A stretch of 64,000 bases of DNA, taken from positions 10,390,001 to 10,454,000 of the forward strand of contig JBBMOA010000013.1 of the NCBI GenBank assembly GCA_037954235.1, given 5' to 3'. A program made the position numbers and the translations under genes. This document shows positions 53,341-64,000 of this stretch, in pieces. Under the pieces are notes generated by a model. It worked only from the letters and a program-made list of their open reading frames with translations. It made no database searches and was not told the origin of the DNA. The DNA comes from Aulostomus chinensis. Taxonomy: Eukaryota; Chordata; Actinopteri; Syngnathiformes; Aulostomidae. Numbering within the stretch: the stretch's first letter is position 1; each line of letters opens with the position of its first letter.

Positions 53341-55016
53341 GTACAGTGTGGATCGGCAGCGCTCTGGGTGCTGCGCTCGCTCACTGGGAGAATCGCGCAC
53401 ACCCCCTCTTTATCTTGCCTCTTGTTGAGGAGAGAATTTGTTTGGGCATTAAAGTGCCTACAAGGAGCAACACGAGGCTGATTTTAATTATGAGGCATAT
53501 TTGTTTAGGCTATGATAGCAGAAAGCACTTACATTTCTTAGACTTTCCTTTCAGTCTGTCCTCTCGCCTCAAATGAGATTCATCTTACATGAATCAGCCA
53601 AGGCTGAACATATCGAACACCATATTTTGTGTGTATTTAACCTCCAGGGTGATGAGTTTCTGCAAGTTCAGGGAGACCCTCGTGTGACATGTTGTGTCTG
53701 TGCTTGACACTGGGCAGGGGAAGCAGCTGAAAGGTGAGAAGCTCCTGTGCGCCTCTCTATGTCTTCCCCAGGGGAACATGTGGTCCACTTTAGCCTCTTA
53801 TAGAAACAGGATAATAAGAGGGGAGCCCTTAACCCCTCCACCTCCACTTCCAGCTCACTCCATCACTCCCGGTTTGCATGGGGTTAATCATATGCAGCCA
53901 CTGCCTGGATGAGTTTCAAATCATAAACACATCTCCCTCTCAACATTTTTGCTTTCGCTTCAAAGAGCGCTTTTGCTAATGTTCTCACTGCATCACATGA
54001 TTGTAGACTAATCTCTCAACCCTTCTCTCTTTTGGGGTCTGCCTGTCCCTCCAGCCCCATGTGTCCTCCCCTGCCTCCCACCACCTGTGTCCTGTGGCGC
54101 TATCCTGCTCGTCCAGCTCCCACAGGCCTGCTGCAGGGTGTCCCCCTGGCAGGGAGAACCTCATTTAAAGCACAGAGAGAAACTCTGTGACCAGAGATAA
54201 GGATCCACTGGGCAGCCCTGCACATCCCATGATCCTCCTTTCCAGTCACAGGGTAGGGAGGGGGTGTCAGGTCTACATGCCCAGGCGATGTTATTTCAGG
54301 TTTATGGCTGTTTTTGAGTGTGTGTTTGCGTTTGCGCACACTCCTGCAGGCCGCTGTTGATGTGGCCCATTTCCTCGCATGCGTGTCTGCACTTGTGTAT
54401 CCGCGTCAATGTTGGTTGTTTCCCCCAGGAGTGTGTGTGAGTGTTGATAGAGGCCATTTCCTGGTGAGTGTGTGTGTCTTGAGTGAAGAATGTCGGGCAG
54501 GAAGTGCTCCTCCCAGGGAGGATGATGTCATGGCCGACGGTTTCCTGTTCTGTGAGCAAGTGGAACAGACTGACTCATGGGTAGTTAGTCCTTGTGGACC
54601 AGGTTGTGGTTCTTGTCTTGACTTCATCAGTGCTGTAGTTGGCCTGGTGACACATACGGGAGAAGCAACTTCTCTAGATGGCTAGCAGTGTTTGTTTGTG
54701 TGTGGTTTTTCTAAGCGCGTGCAGTTCACTGCATGGCTTGTTTGTCTCTCTCTTTGTGGGGAACCCCCTCATTGTTTTGGTTATGTTTGGATGTACTTCC
54801 TGGGGTGAGAGGTCATGTGTTGCGTTGGCTGGGCTAACGTGCGCTAGTGAATAATGTATGCCATTGACTTTATGTCAGTCCCTTCCAGTCCCCCAAGCCG
54901 AGCCCACCCATGTTTAATTCATCCACCTCATTTGTGTGTGTGCGCGCGCCTGCGGATTCACGTTTGTGTCATTTAGAGGCCCAGTCTGCACCTGTCCAGC
55001 CATTAGCCCCCTTCTC

Positions 55017-55042
55017 ATTTGCATTTGATGCTAATGTGGTTT
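55017..55042 (+). promoter_or_regulatory. octamer plus RUNX-type motif pair
   Basis: ATTTGCAT at 55,017-55,024 is a perfect octamer (reverse complement ATGCAAAT). TGTGGTTT at 55,035-55,042 is a RUNX consensus. Together they resemble a lymphoid enhancer module in an intron of a B-cell gene. Function is inferred. Confidence 0.3.
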
Positions 55043-58000
55043 ACTGGCAGCGCCTTCCTTTCCTGCTGCTTAGTTTCACTTTCATATCATGACTGTGTCA
55101 GTGAGGAGGTGAAGACACACTTACTGTACAGCTCCCCTGCACTGGTTCTCCTCGTGTCTCTGACATCTGAATGTTGACTTTTCTGTATTTCTCAGGCCTG
55201 TTTCATAGTGCACATGATACCATTTGCTTCTTTTATTGTACTCTTTTTTCCAGATGTTTTCTCCAGGATGCCCTCTCTGACCACCCACCGCCGTAGGCTA
55301 TCTCTGTCTTGACAGGGTGCCAGTACTTTGTTTGATAGCTCCGCTTCTGTTTTTGAAGACTGTATGATCTCCCCTGAGTTTGTTTCTCTTTGGGGGAAAA
55401 GAGATGTGTGCAGATTGTCCCACAGCTCTGCGCTCCTCTTTAAAGGAGGTTTTCTCGTTAAGGTGCTTGTTATGGGACGCTTAGAGCAGGACTGGCCATG
55501 AGCTGGCCGTGGTGTTTGTGCAGGGCTCAGGGGCTAAGAGGCAGAGTTGCTGGCTCATCAATATGCACCTCCCTCAGGTGCTGGCCGCCACACAAATCTG
55601 CCTCACACACACGACTCATATATGCAGATATGGGCATATGTAGTCTTATGTGGAATCTTTGGGATTATCAACCACTTTTGTTACAGAATAATGATCACAA
55701 TGTAGATAGTACACCACATGTAAATTAACAATGTCTAACTTCCCTCTATGTTGCCGGCACCCTGCTCATTTGCCAGCAAAATCTCCAAAATGAAAACAGC
55801 CTGTCCGCCATGTTGTCACCAAATCCAGTGGGGCGAAACAGATGTCTGAGCATGAAGTAAAAGGAGTGTTTTGTTGTTAACACAGCAGTGTTACAGCAGC
55901 CTTAGATTAGAAGGCAACAAGCCCAGTGCATTCTGGTTTTTGTAGGTTTTCTACCGTCTCCCTGCTCATGTAAAACCAATTTCAAAAATAGATAATCTTT
56001 TCTCCTGCGTAGACAGATTGGTTTAATGAAAAGAGTATCTTTCTAGCAGTGAACACTTCTTTTAGAATCCACAGGCATAAGCTTACACACACACATTTTG
56101 ACCTGCAGTTCCCTGCATCTGTTTGGTTGTGTTCTTTTTTCCCTGCAGTGGTTTCCCCCTCAGGGTGGGAGGAAAGCGCGGCCCCAGGGGACGGACGGCT
56201 GCGCTGATTGACAGCAGTGAGTTAGGAGGTCGAGGAGCCTCTAAAACAACGCCGCCTCTTTTTCTCTTCCTTCAGCATTCTAACCTTCCAACAACTGGCG
56301 AGCTTTCAACTGCAAACAAAAAAATTAACACATCGTTCCCAGAACTGTTTTTTTTTTGTTTTTTTTTCTGATATGAAACATCAAATTAGCAAAAGCTGTT
56401 CTTGTTTTGTGGTGAGGAAACAATGAGGGGTACACTGGAAATAGGTGTATTTGATTCTTAAGTTTGTGTATTACATTGTTGTGTTTTAATTCACTCCCCA
56501 ATAACTGAGATGCAATCACACTTTATAGGTAGTAAAGCTAATGCTCCCCAGCTGAATGCAGGTAACAAACTCTTAATTAGGTCTCATAAAACATAATTTA
56601 CAAATGTCATAACAATGAAAAGTTCTGGGTTGTAAATAGCAATGCTGAGCTCTATTTTCTCTGCAAACTGCTTTGTCATTACTGCCTAGCATTCCCTGTT
56701 TGACCTGGCCACTCTCCTTGGTCATTCCCTCTGCCTTTGTGCCAGTGTTTGTTCTGTCCCAGAATGAAAGGGTTTGGCCGGCCATCGCTGACCCAAATGA
56801 GTAGCGTCCTACTTCTCTGAGAGCTATTTAAGACATTTTTGGTGTGGAAATTGCAGGCCAGTGAGATAGAGATAGAAGGGGAGTTAAATAGAATGAAGAT
56901 ATATTTACCATTTGAAAGGCCGCATGTATGACATGTGAATGTGTGTGGTACTGCGAGTGGGAAAAGAGCTACATTTCCCAGGATTTAGTCCGTGACTTGC
57001 CCTAGAAGATGCGCTCAATTTGCTTTTCAAATGAGGCGTGAAGAGCACGAGCCTCTTGGTGTGATGCTATACGTTTGTGTGTGTGTTTGGCAGGCTTTGT
57101 TTTTGCAATGCTCTGATGTCTTTGGACACTCTGGCTGCTCTCTAGCGCGGCTCGCTAAGTGCTCTTGCACAGCCGATGTGTTACACGGCTGTCTGTGTTT
57201 CTGCTGTAACTGAATAGACACACCAGCTCGTGGCAGTCAAGGATACTCAGGCCTCCGCTCTCAGCAGTGCAGCGTAGCCTCCAGCCGCCCTGATCCGAGC
57301 GCTCACTGATGATTCATTGTTTACTGATTACTTCTAAGTGAGAACACAGACACTGCGCCTCATGCCAGCTCAATACCCCCCAACCTGGCGTCTCACTTCC
57401 TATCAGCCGGTTTCCATTGCAGCCGCTCCTCTGGTACTTTACCTCAGCGCTGTAGCCCAGGATGTAAGTCCAGGTGTCCAGGATGAGTGCTGGTGACCTG
57501 CTGTGCCCGAGCAAGATGTATAGTCTGGATTGTTTTTCATCAATCTGTCCAGGAAGAATGGATCGCTGGCCAGGCGCTGTGAGCGGCGCTCTCAGTTTCA
57601 CACGCCACAATGGAAGGAAAACCTGCACCGCATGGGGGAGGTGGGGTAGATATGTAGAGTGATAATGGTGCTGGGATACTGCAACAGAAAGTTAGTGCAA
57701 CTAGATTACAGACAAGATCTTTTTATCCATATGAGATTTTTCTTTTTTCCTGCAAGGGGATGTTTCACTGTCATGAAAGATACAGTACTCTGCTAGGTTA
57801 TCTCGTAACTATGTCATTATCTTTAAATTGAACCTTTTCATATCTGCTCTTACAGAGGAGTTTTATGACGCTGAGCTTCACTAATTTGAGCTGTAATGTT
57901 AAGAAGACAAAAACAAATCTTCAAGGGAGCCATCTCTGCCATAATTAAAACCTAAAGCAGGGACGTCAACATGCAGACAGTTATGGTCAACAGCACAGTT

Positions 58001-59879
58001 CGATCAAAGCGACGTTATATATTCTTACATTCTTAATATATTCTTTTTACTGTGCATTAATCATCAACAAATGAGACCCAGCACATGTCAGTGTTTCACT
58101 TCAAAAAGCAGCACTGAATTTAAAGGCCTTTGTTTGTGTTTATGTAACTGATGAGGGGAGACAAAGTAAGGCGTAGGCAATCGACTGAGACACTTTGTTG
58201 TTTTACACCGCCTCACCCCTTTGTGTCTGTGCTTGCTAACGTTGTTTGTTTGTTTACTGAGCGGCTTGACCTCACTGAGAGGAATGTTCACTCGTTTCTT
58301 GTGTTTGTCTCACTGTCTGCCTCTGATTTTCTCCATCCATGTGTCTCTTCTACTATCTGCCCCTCTGTCTATGTCTTTCTTTGGTCCTCCCGCTCCTAAC
58401 TCCACTTTTTGTTTTGTGGTTTCTTATTTTTTCATCCTTTTTATTGGTTAATCACACTTGGAACCTTCCCATGTTTGAACACTGCTCTGCGGCAAGCATG
58501 TCTTCCTCGATCCCGATGCAGGAGAGAGTCACGCTAATTATCCCAGTTATTGGCTTCTCCGACGCAGGAACTGTGATTTACATGAGGTGACATTCAGTTC
58601 AAACACACAGACCTTCACAACCTTTTTCTGGAAAACAATTAGCAGCGCTGCTTTCTACTGTGCCTCCCTCCTGTACCCTCTTTTCTTCCCGCTACACCAC
58701 TCCCTTGCTCTCTTCCTCTGGCTATTGTCTCCGCACAAACACTGAAGATTTACTGGCAAAACACTGAGGTGTTTGCAATGAGGCGAAATGTTCAGCAGGG
58801 GTGCGGCTAGAGATTTTGGGCCTTGACTGAAAACATGCTACAGGACCCCATCCACCATTTATTGAAATTTTCTGTTACGTTTTGCAGGCCCCTGACAGTG
58901 CAGGGCCCTGTTTAGGACCTCAAACAAAACTTGTTTTAAGCAGAGACTCTTTATATCTGTGCAAATTAAATTTTGGTACAGAGACGGACCTGCTTGGGTT
59001 CAGGAGATTTTCTTGGCAAAAAAAAATGGTCTTACTGCTGCAAGATCTCCTCGATCACTATTGTTCAGCAATTAAATGCACTGGCAAGTGGCGGTTGGTC
59101 TTTGTGGTGTATGTGCCCCCCCCCCATCATCATCATTGGGTGGCATGGTAAAATTGACAGTGAGTAGTGCAGCAGTTTATCCAAAGTTTAACAATTTGAA
59201 CTCTCTGCATGTGCCTGCTCTCATGTTTGTGGCAAAGCATAAAAACATGGCATTCCTATTACAAACATGTAAAAATATACACTTTCATCAAAAACAATGC
59301 GTTGGAGGACACGCATCCCTGGATGTGTGTTTTAAATGACAGTTGTTCTTTCATATGATGGTTATAGAGGGGGTTGGAGGAGCTTTATCAGTAAATTGAC
59401 ATCACTTTTGCAGCGTTGTAAGTAAAGCTAATATATAAATGATGGCAAATCTGTATAATAAGAGAACTGTGATGTTGAGCTGCACCAATTTTATACACTT
59501 TTTCCACGTTTCTGACCTGAGAAAATTCAAGATACGACTTACAGACAGACATACAGCCCACACACTCGCTCTCAAAGACAAACTTGCAAGTTAATGAAGC
59601 GCGTCTCTCTTCTGTCATGATGCCCGTGTTAGCATGACAAGATGTTTACACACACAATCACGGCCGAGCCTCTGATGTGGTCCGGGATGAAAGTGAGATG
59701 AGAGTGGAGAAGAGAGTGCAGAGACGTGACGGTGGCTGCTGGCTGCTTTTCTCTCTTTGACAGGAGGACAGTTATAACAGTAGCCCACCGGCTTCAAGAG
59801 ACAAATAGATGCAGGGAGATGTACCTGTAGGAAGAGGCTTTCTTTCTACGAGCACATCTTTGAATCTGAAGGAAAACAA

Positions 59880-60075
59880 TTAGATCCACTTGCTTCCTCC
59901 TCATTTCACAGTGTAGATTACAAATGAGCAAACCTGGCATTTATCACATTACTACAAACATTTATTAAAGCCGGTTCCCCTCTAAAGCTGCAGAGATAAC
60001 AGTGGGTAATTGCAGAGACTGGCTCTATTAGTTAAGTATGCCTAATGTCACTGCCTCCGAGCATTAATGGACGCC
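59880..60075. promoter_or_regulatory. candidate conserved non-coding element in ebf1 intron 6
   Basis: Repeat-free stretch with ACAAATGAGC, TTTATTAAAGCC, GGTAATTGCAG, TAGTTAAG and GCATTAATGG words. Regulatory status is inferred only. Confidence 0.3.
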
Positions 60076-60229
60076 GTAGTATTATGTTCCTGCGCTCATT
60101 ACCACCCCACTCCCCCTCAAACAGATACACACACAATCACACACATTCTCTCCCCCTGCATTGACCCTGCAGCAGGAGTCGGTGCCACTCTAATGAGAAA
60201 TGGAAAACACTACTCCACATGCTCTAAGA

Positions 60230-60231
<2 letters not shown>

Positions 60232-60270
<39 letters not shown>
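60232..60270 (+). repeat. (CA)n microsatellite
   Basis: About 19 CA units. Confidence 0.95.
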
Positions 60271-60273
<3 letters not shown>

Positions 60274-60364
60274 CACACTCTCGGCGGGAGCCATTACAAG
60301 GGGACAGAGGGGTACAACAGTATAATCACACACGCCCAGGGAAACAATTGTGCTGTTATCAGAG

Positions 60365-60530
60365 TGATCACATTATAAAAGTTTAATAAACACCAAACGG
60401 CCTAATGGTGAATTAGCCTGCATCTGCCCTGTGTTGTGCCAGGCTATAATTAGTGATTTAACAGAGACAAACAAATGTTTTTCACCGCAGCGTTTCATAG
60501 TCAACACATTTTCACGTAGCCGATATGCCT
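60365..60530. promoter_or_regulatory. candidate conserved non-coding element in ebf1 intron 6
   Basis: Repeat-free, with GGTGAATTAGCC and CTATAATTAGTGATTTAAC homeodomain-type cores, 95 bp past the CA array. Inferred only. Confidence 0.3.
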
Positions 60531-61122
60531 TGTTCAGAGCAAAAAAGAAAACTCAGTGATTTGTGAGGTTTTCCATTCTGTGTCGTGAAGACACCCAAAA
60601 GTCACCCTTGTTGTCCCTGAAAGGAACACAAACAGTGCGCCGCTGAGAGCAGGGTTTGGCTCGAGCCCCAGTCGGTTTTCTAAGTGGCACTTGAGATGTG
60701 TATGGAGAGAGGCGGATGAGTGCTTGAGATGGTTGAGGAGGAAAAAGTGAAAGAGGGAGGAGGAGGAGGAGATGGAGAGAAGAAGAAACAGAGGGAAACA
60801 GCAGTGAATGACGTGGAGTAAGTTACTCAAGAGGGGGGGAAAAAACAACTCTTCTTGTCTCTGTGGGGCAAATCCAGCACTTGTGTCTCTATTTTAATAT
60901 GTGTATGCGAGTGTATGTGTGCATGCGAGCACATTTTCATGCATGTGTATGCGGGAATTGACGTTTAATCAATGGCAATTTGTAATTTACAATCACAAGG
61001 ACCTATCACTTTTTATACGCCCTCCATCCTGCCTCATCAATTTTACATCAGGACCCAGACTCTGAGTGTGAGGGAGCAGGGGGGTGAGAAAATGGCTGAG
61101 GAGAGAGAATATGGATTTGGTC

Positions 61123-61123
<1 letters not shown>

Positions 61124-61205
<82 letters not shown>

Positions 61206-61258
61206 TGTGAGTGTGTGTGTGTTTGTGTGTGTGTTTGTGTGCGCATGCACGCGTGTGG
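61124..61258 (+). repeat. (GT)n array, long
   Basis: About 40 pure GT units followed by GTGA and GTTT interruptions. It is the source of several long spurious frames on both strands, including a 222-aa Thr-His frame. Confidence 0.97.
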
Positions 61259-61532
61259 GGAGGGAGGTGGGGTGGTTTGAGGGGTGTGGAGGAGGGCATC
61301 TGCTGAGGTTGTAGAAAACATTGCTTCCAGCATACACAAATGTGCAAACGCATACCCTACCTGACGCGTGAATGTGTGTGTCTGCGTCTGGTATGTGCAT
61401 GTCTGACTGCTTTTTGTGTGTGTTTATGTGTGTGTGCTCACCCGCTGAGTGACAGCTCAGTATTGATCTGTGGGAGGCCCTGGTGTCATTAGACCCAGTA
61501 TGGACCAGCAGGCACATGTGGAGGTCAGGGCA

Positions 61533-61533
<1 letters not shown>

Positions 61534-61615
<82 letters not shown>

Positions 61616-61620
61616 TGTGT
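61534..61620 (+). repeat. (GT)n microsatellite
   Basis: About 40 GT units, 275 bp after the previous array. Confidence 0.97.
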
Positions 61621-62199
61621 AGAGGAGCAGGGGACCAAGTGTTCAGCAGTGACAGGCTCAAGCCTCTGAAAGAAAATCAATCGTGTCATAAGAGGAAGGT
61701 TTCCTCCAGCCTCTTCTCCTCCTTTCTTCCCTCTCCTCCTCCTCTTCCTTTCTCACCCTTTCTCCTTCTTTCTTCTTCTTTCCCTTTGCAGCTGGTGGAG
61801 CATCACCGGACCCTCCACTTGAGACTTTTATCACTTGCTTATTTCTTTTTGGAGCCTCTTTGCCAAACACACACACACGCACACAAAAGACTCCTGGGTC
61901 AGGACAAGGGTTGCATGTGTGATGTGCGGATCAATCTTAGGGGTTATCCAGGCAAAAGGCGCCATTAGTGACAGAACTGATCCTGGATCATCCCTCATTA
62001 ACTAAAAGGGCACAGGGGCTGTTTGTCCAGATAAAAGAAATGACCCCGAAAGCAGCACCAATTAACTGAGAGGGAAGCAAGGAGTCAGATTGCTGGTATG
62101 CGTATTTTGTTTATTGCAAGTTTAATTCCAAAAGTAACTGATTCGACTTTGTTTTATTATGAATTTCACCTGTCCCTCAGTTATTTATTATTAAGGATG

Positions 62200-62232
<33 letters not shown>
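62200..62232 (+). repeat. (CA)n microsatellite
   Basis: About 16 CA units. Confidence 0.93.
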
Positions 62233-62236
<4 letters not shown>

Positions 62237-62319
62237 GGGGCAAGCATCCACCTGTTCTCCTCTCTCGCCTGAGGGCACTAGTATGGTAGATAACAGTTTG
62301 AGTGAGCCTGCTGCAAAAC

Positions 62320-62413
62320 ACTAATCAGACCTAACACTGCCTAATTAGCACAGAGTCCACTGATTGGCTTACAGCAATAATTAACACAGGTGAGAATAAT
62401 TAGCTCCCCATAG

Positions 62414-62415
<2 letters not shown>
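62320..62415. promoter_or_regulatory. TAATTA-rich candidate element in ebf1 intron 6
   Basis: CTAATCAG, CCTAATTAGC, CAATAATTAAC and AATAATTAGC cores occur within about 80 bp, between two microsatellites. Homeodomain-type clustering; inferred. Confidence 0.3.

Positions 62416-62417
<2 letters not shown>

Positions 62418-62466
<49 letters not shown>
62418..62466 (+). repeat. (GT)n microsatellite
   Basis: About 24 GT units. Confidence 0.95.
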
Positions 62467-62467
<1 letters not shown>

Positions 62468-62628
62468 AGGATGTTATTATGCAGTCTTGTTCCCCAGTGA
62501 GGCTGAGGAGGCAGAGAGAAGAATCAAACTCATTACTGAAACCAGGCCAACCTGTGTTAGGTGCTCTGCTTTCCCACACCCGCAGAATTAGCCATGGAAA
62601 GATCCACCTGCCATCATTTTCCTCTCTG

Positions 62629-62632
<4 letters not shown>

Positions 62633-62672
<40 letters not shown>
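62633..62672 (+). repeat. (GT)n microsatellite
   Basis: About 19 GT units. Confidence 0.95.
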
Positions 62673-62674
<2 letters not shown>

Positions 62675-64000
62675 TTCTTCTCCCTGATTTTGTCTGTTTT
62701 CCATTTCTCTCTCTTTATGTTCAGCTCCCTGTTTGCTGATGAAGGAAGGTGCATTTGAGGAATCTCACCGCTAGGTGAACCTGCTAAGATGAGATGAAAC
62801 ACAGACATGGGACATCTTGCTCCCTTATACTGTCTCTTTGGTGGTCTACATCTCCCTTTTATCAGCTTCTTTCAATCTCTCCTCAGAATAGTAAGAATAA
62901 AAACGTTGGCAAGTGCCATCTTCCTCCTCTTATAAAATCCTGTACAGTAGCTGGAGCTTTACTCTCCCCCTCCATAAAAACGTATTCCGTGCACTTCATG
63001 AACTACTACTTACCTCCTGGCTGTATATAGAAGATATTGAATCATGCTCTGCTGATGTTTCATGTTGGCTCTCCAAGAGAAAGAAAGAAGGGTATAATGA
63101 GAAAGACAGAGAGGGGCCGACAAAGAAAAGAGAAGGGGAGTGTTTTGCTGAAAGCCTGGCCGTCGTTCATCAGTCTGAAGCAGCATGGTGTCCTCCTATT
63201 TTTACCAAAGTGCTGCTTCTTTGATCACGCCAACATCACAGAGAGGAAGACGTGCACACAGACAATCAGAAGGTTTTTTTATTGAAGCACAATTGACGGC
63301 TTGTCACTTTTCGCTCCAAGGCACCAACGTTGCCGCGTAGTTAGTTAGGTGCTGCACAGGGAGACAACGCACACCTTCAAGAGCTTTGTGTGCTAAATAA
63401 ATAACAAGCGAGAATGTAAATTGGTGTTTTCCTGGAGTGTGTGGCTGTTTCTTAGATGTATTTTTCATGTCAAAACATTTTAGAGTGGTTTAGGGGTACA
63501 GGATGTACGAATAAGGAATTTAACCCCCCCCCCAAACTGTGCACATACATGCTTTTACTCTTCATATGAGGATCTCAGGCGCATCGTCACCTGACCACAG
63601 GTGCACCGGCGTTAATATGAGGCTGACTCCTTCCCCCATCTCTTCCTATTGTTCTCAACCCACCAGAGCCCAGGGGGGCACTGGCGGCAACATCAGCCTA
63701 CAGCATGAAGAGTGACACAGTAGGAGACGAACACTCGTTGTTGGATTACTGTTCTGGAGAATGACAGGACTCCCATGTTCACTAGATTTGTTTTTTTTTT
63801 CTTTGTTTTGTTTTGCTTTGTTTTTAGTTGTTGCATTCTCTCCTGTGGTAAATGTATAACTCTCAAAACAGGCAGTTGCTACCTTGCGTCCCACCGAGGC
63901 TGTCAACACACCTCTTGCCGCAATGTACACCACATCACGAGCCGCAATCGTTCTGATGTACGTATGAGCAGAATGGATCTACTCAGAGGCAGCTTAAAGG

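Noticed and set aside
53764..53778. TTCCCCAGGGGAA considered as an EBF autoregulatory site
   Set aside because: The palindrome has one-base centre spacing and does not fit TCCCNNGGGA exactly. Too weak to call.
60993..61661. 222-codon minus-strand frame rich in Thr-His
   Set aside because: It is the translation of two long GT arrays and the DNA between them, with no domain, splice support or start context.

Overview
The window is vertebrate nuclear DNA, almost certainly from a teleost fish. The evidence is the intron-rich gene structure, the abundance of (GT/CA)n microsatellites, tRNA-derived SINEs of a type common in bony fish, and two recognisable genes: a fish-like interleukin-12 beta (p40) gene and the 5' part of an EBF1 (early B-cell factor 1) gene. 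The species cannot be told from the sequence. There is no sign of prokaryotic genes, operons, CRISPR arrays or intact viruses, and most long open reading frames are microsatellite or SINE artefacts.

Layout. 1-29.2 kb is gene-poor: AT-rich unique DNA, microsatellites, SINE copies at about 4.7, 10.4, 13.8, 15.5, 21.0 and 24.6 kb, and a decayed LINE endonuclease fragment near 27.7-27.9 kb. At 29.78-30.64 kb on the minus strand lies a small two-exon gene for a 178-residue protein that I do not recognise, with exact splice-site and phase agreement. At 34.3-34.46 kb is a TATA-type promoter with two kappaB-like sites, the probable promoter of il12b. The il12b coding exons (seven, 348 aa) run from 36,901 to 39,432 on the plus strand. 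From 39.4 to 44.9 kb is an intergenic spacer with a complete SINE of a second type, a CTCF-like motif and a candidate conserved element. A GC-rich ebf1 promoter/5'UTR occupies about 44.9-45.73 kb. Coding exons 1-6 of ebf1 (residues 1-184 plus a split codon, through the zinc knuckle) lie between 45,731 and 51,035. The rest of the window is intron 6, at least 12.9 kb long, full of GT microsatellites and with several AT-core, homeodomain-motif-rich stretches that look like candidate conserved non-coding elements.

Biology. il12b encodes the secreted beta chain shared by IL-12 and IL-23. ebf1 encodes a COE-family transcription factor central to B-cell and neural/adipocyte development. They lie head-to-tail with about 6.3 kb between the il12b stop and the ebf1 start codon. 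From memory, human IL12B and EBF1 are also linked in the same order and orientation, but with RNF145 and UBLCP1 between them. The window therefore looks like a compacted or gene-loss version of that neighbourhood, possibly one of two teleost duplicates. I found no convincing new multi-gene system. The most interesting items are the uncharacterised two-exon gene, the il12b promoter, the modular SINE families with visible target-site duplications, and the candidate regulatory elements around ebf1.
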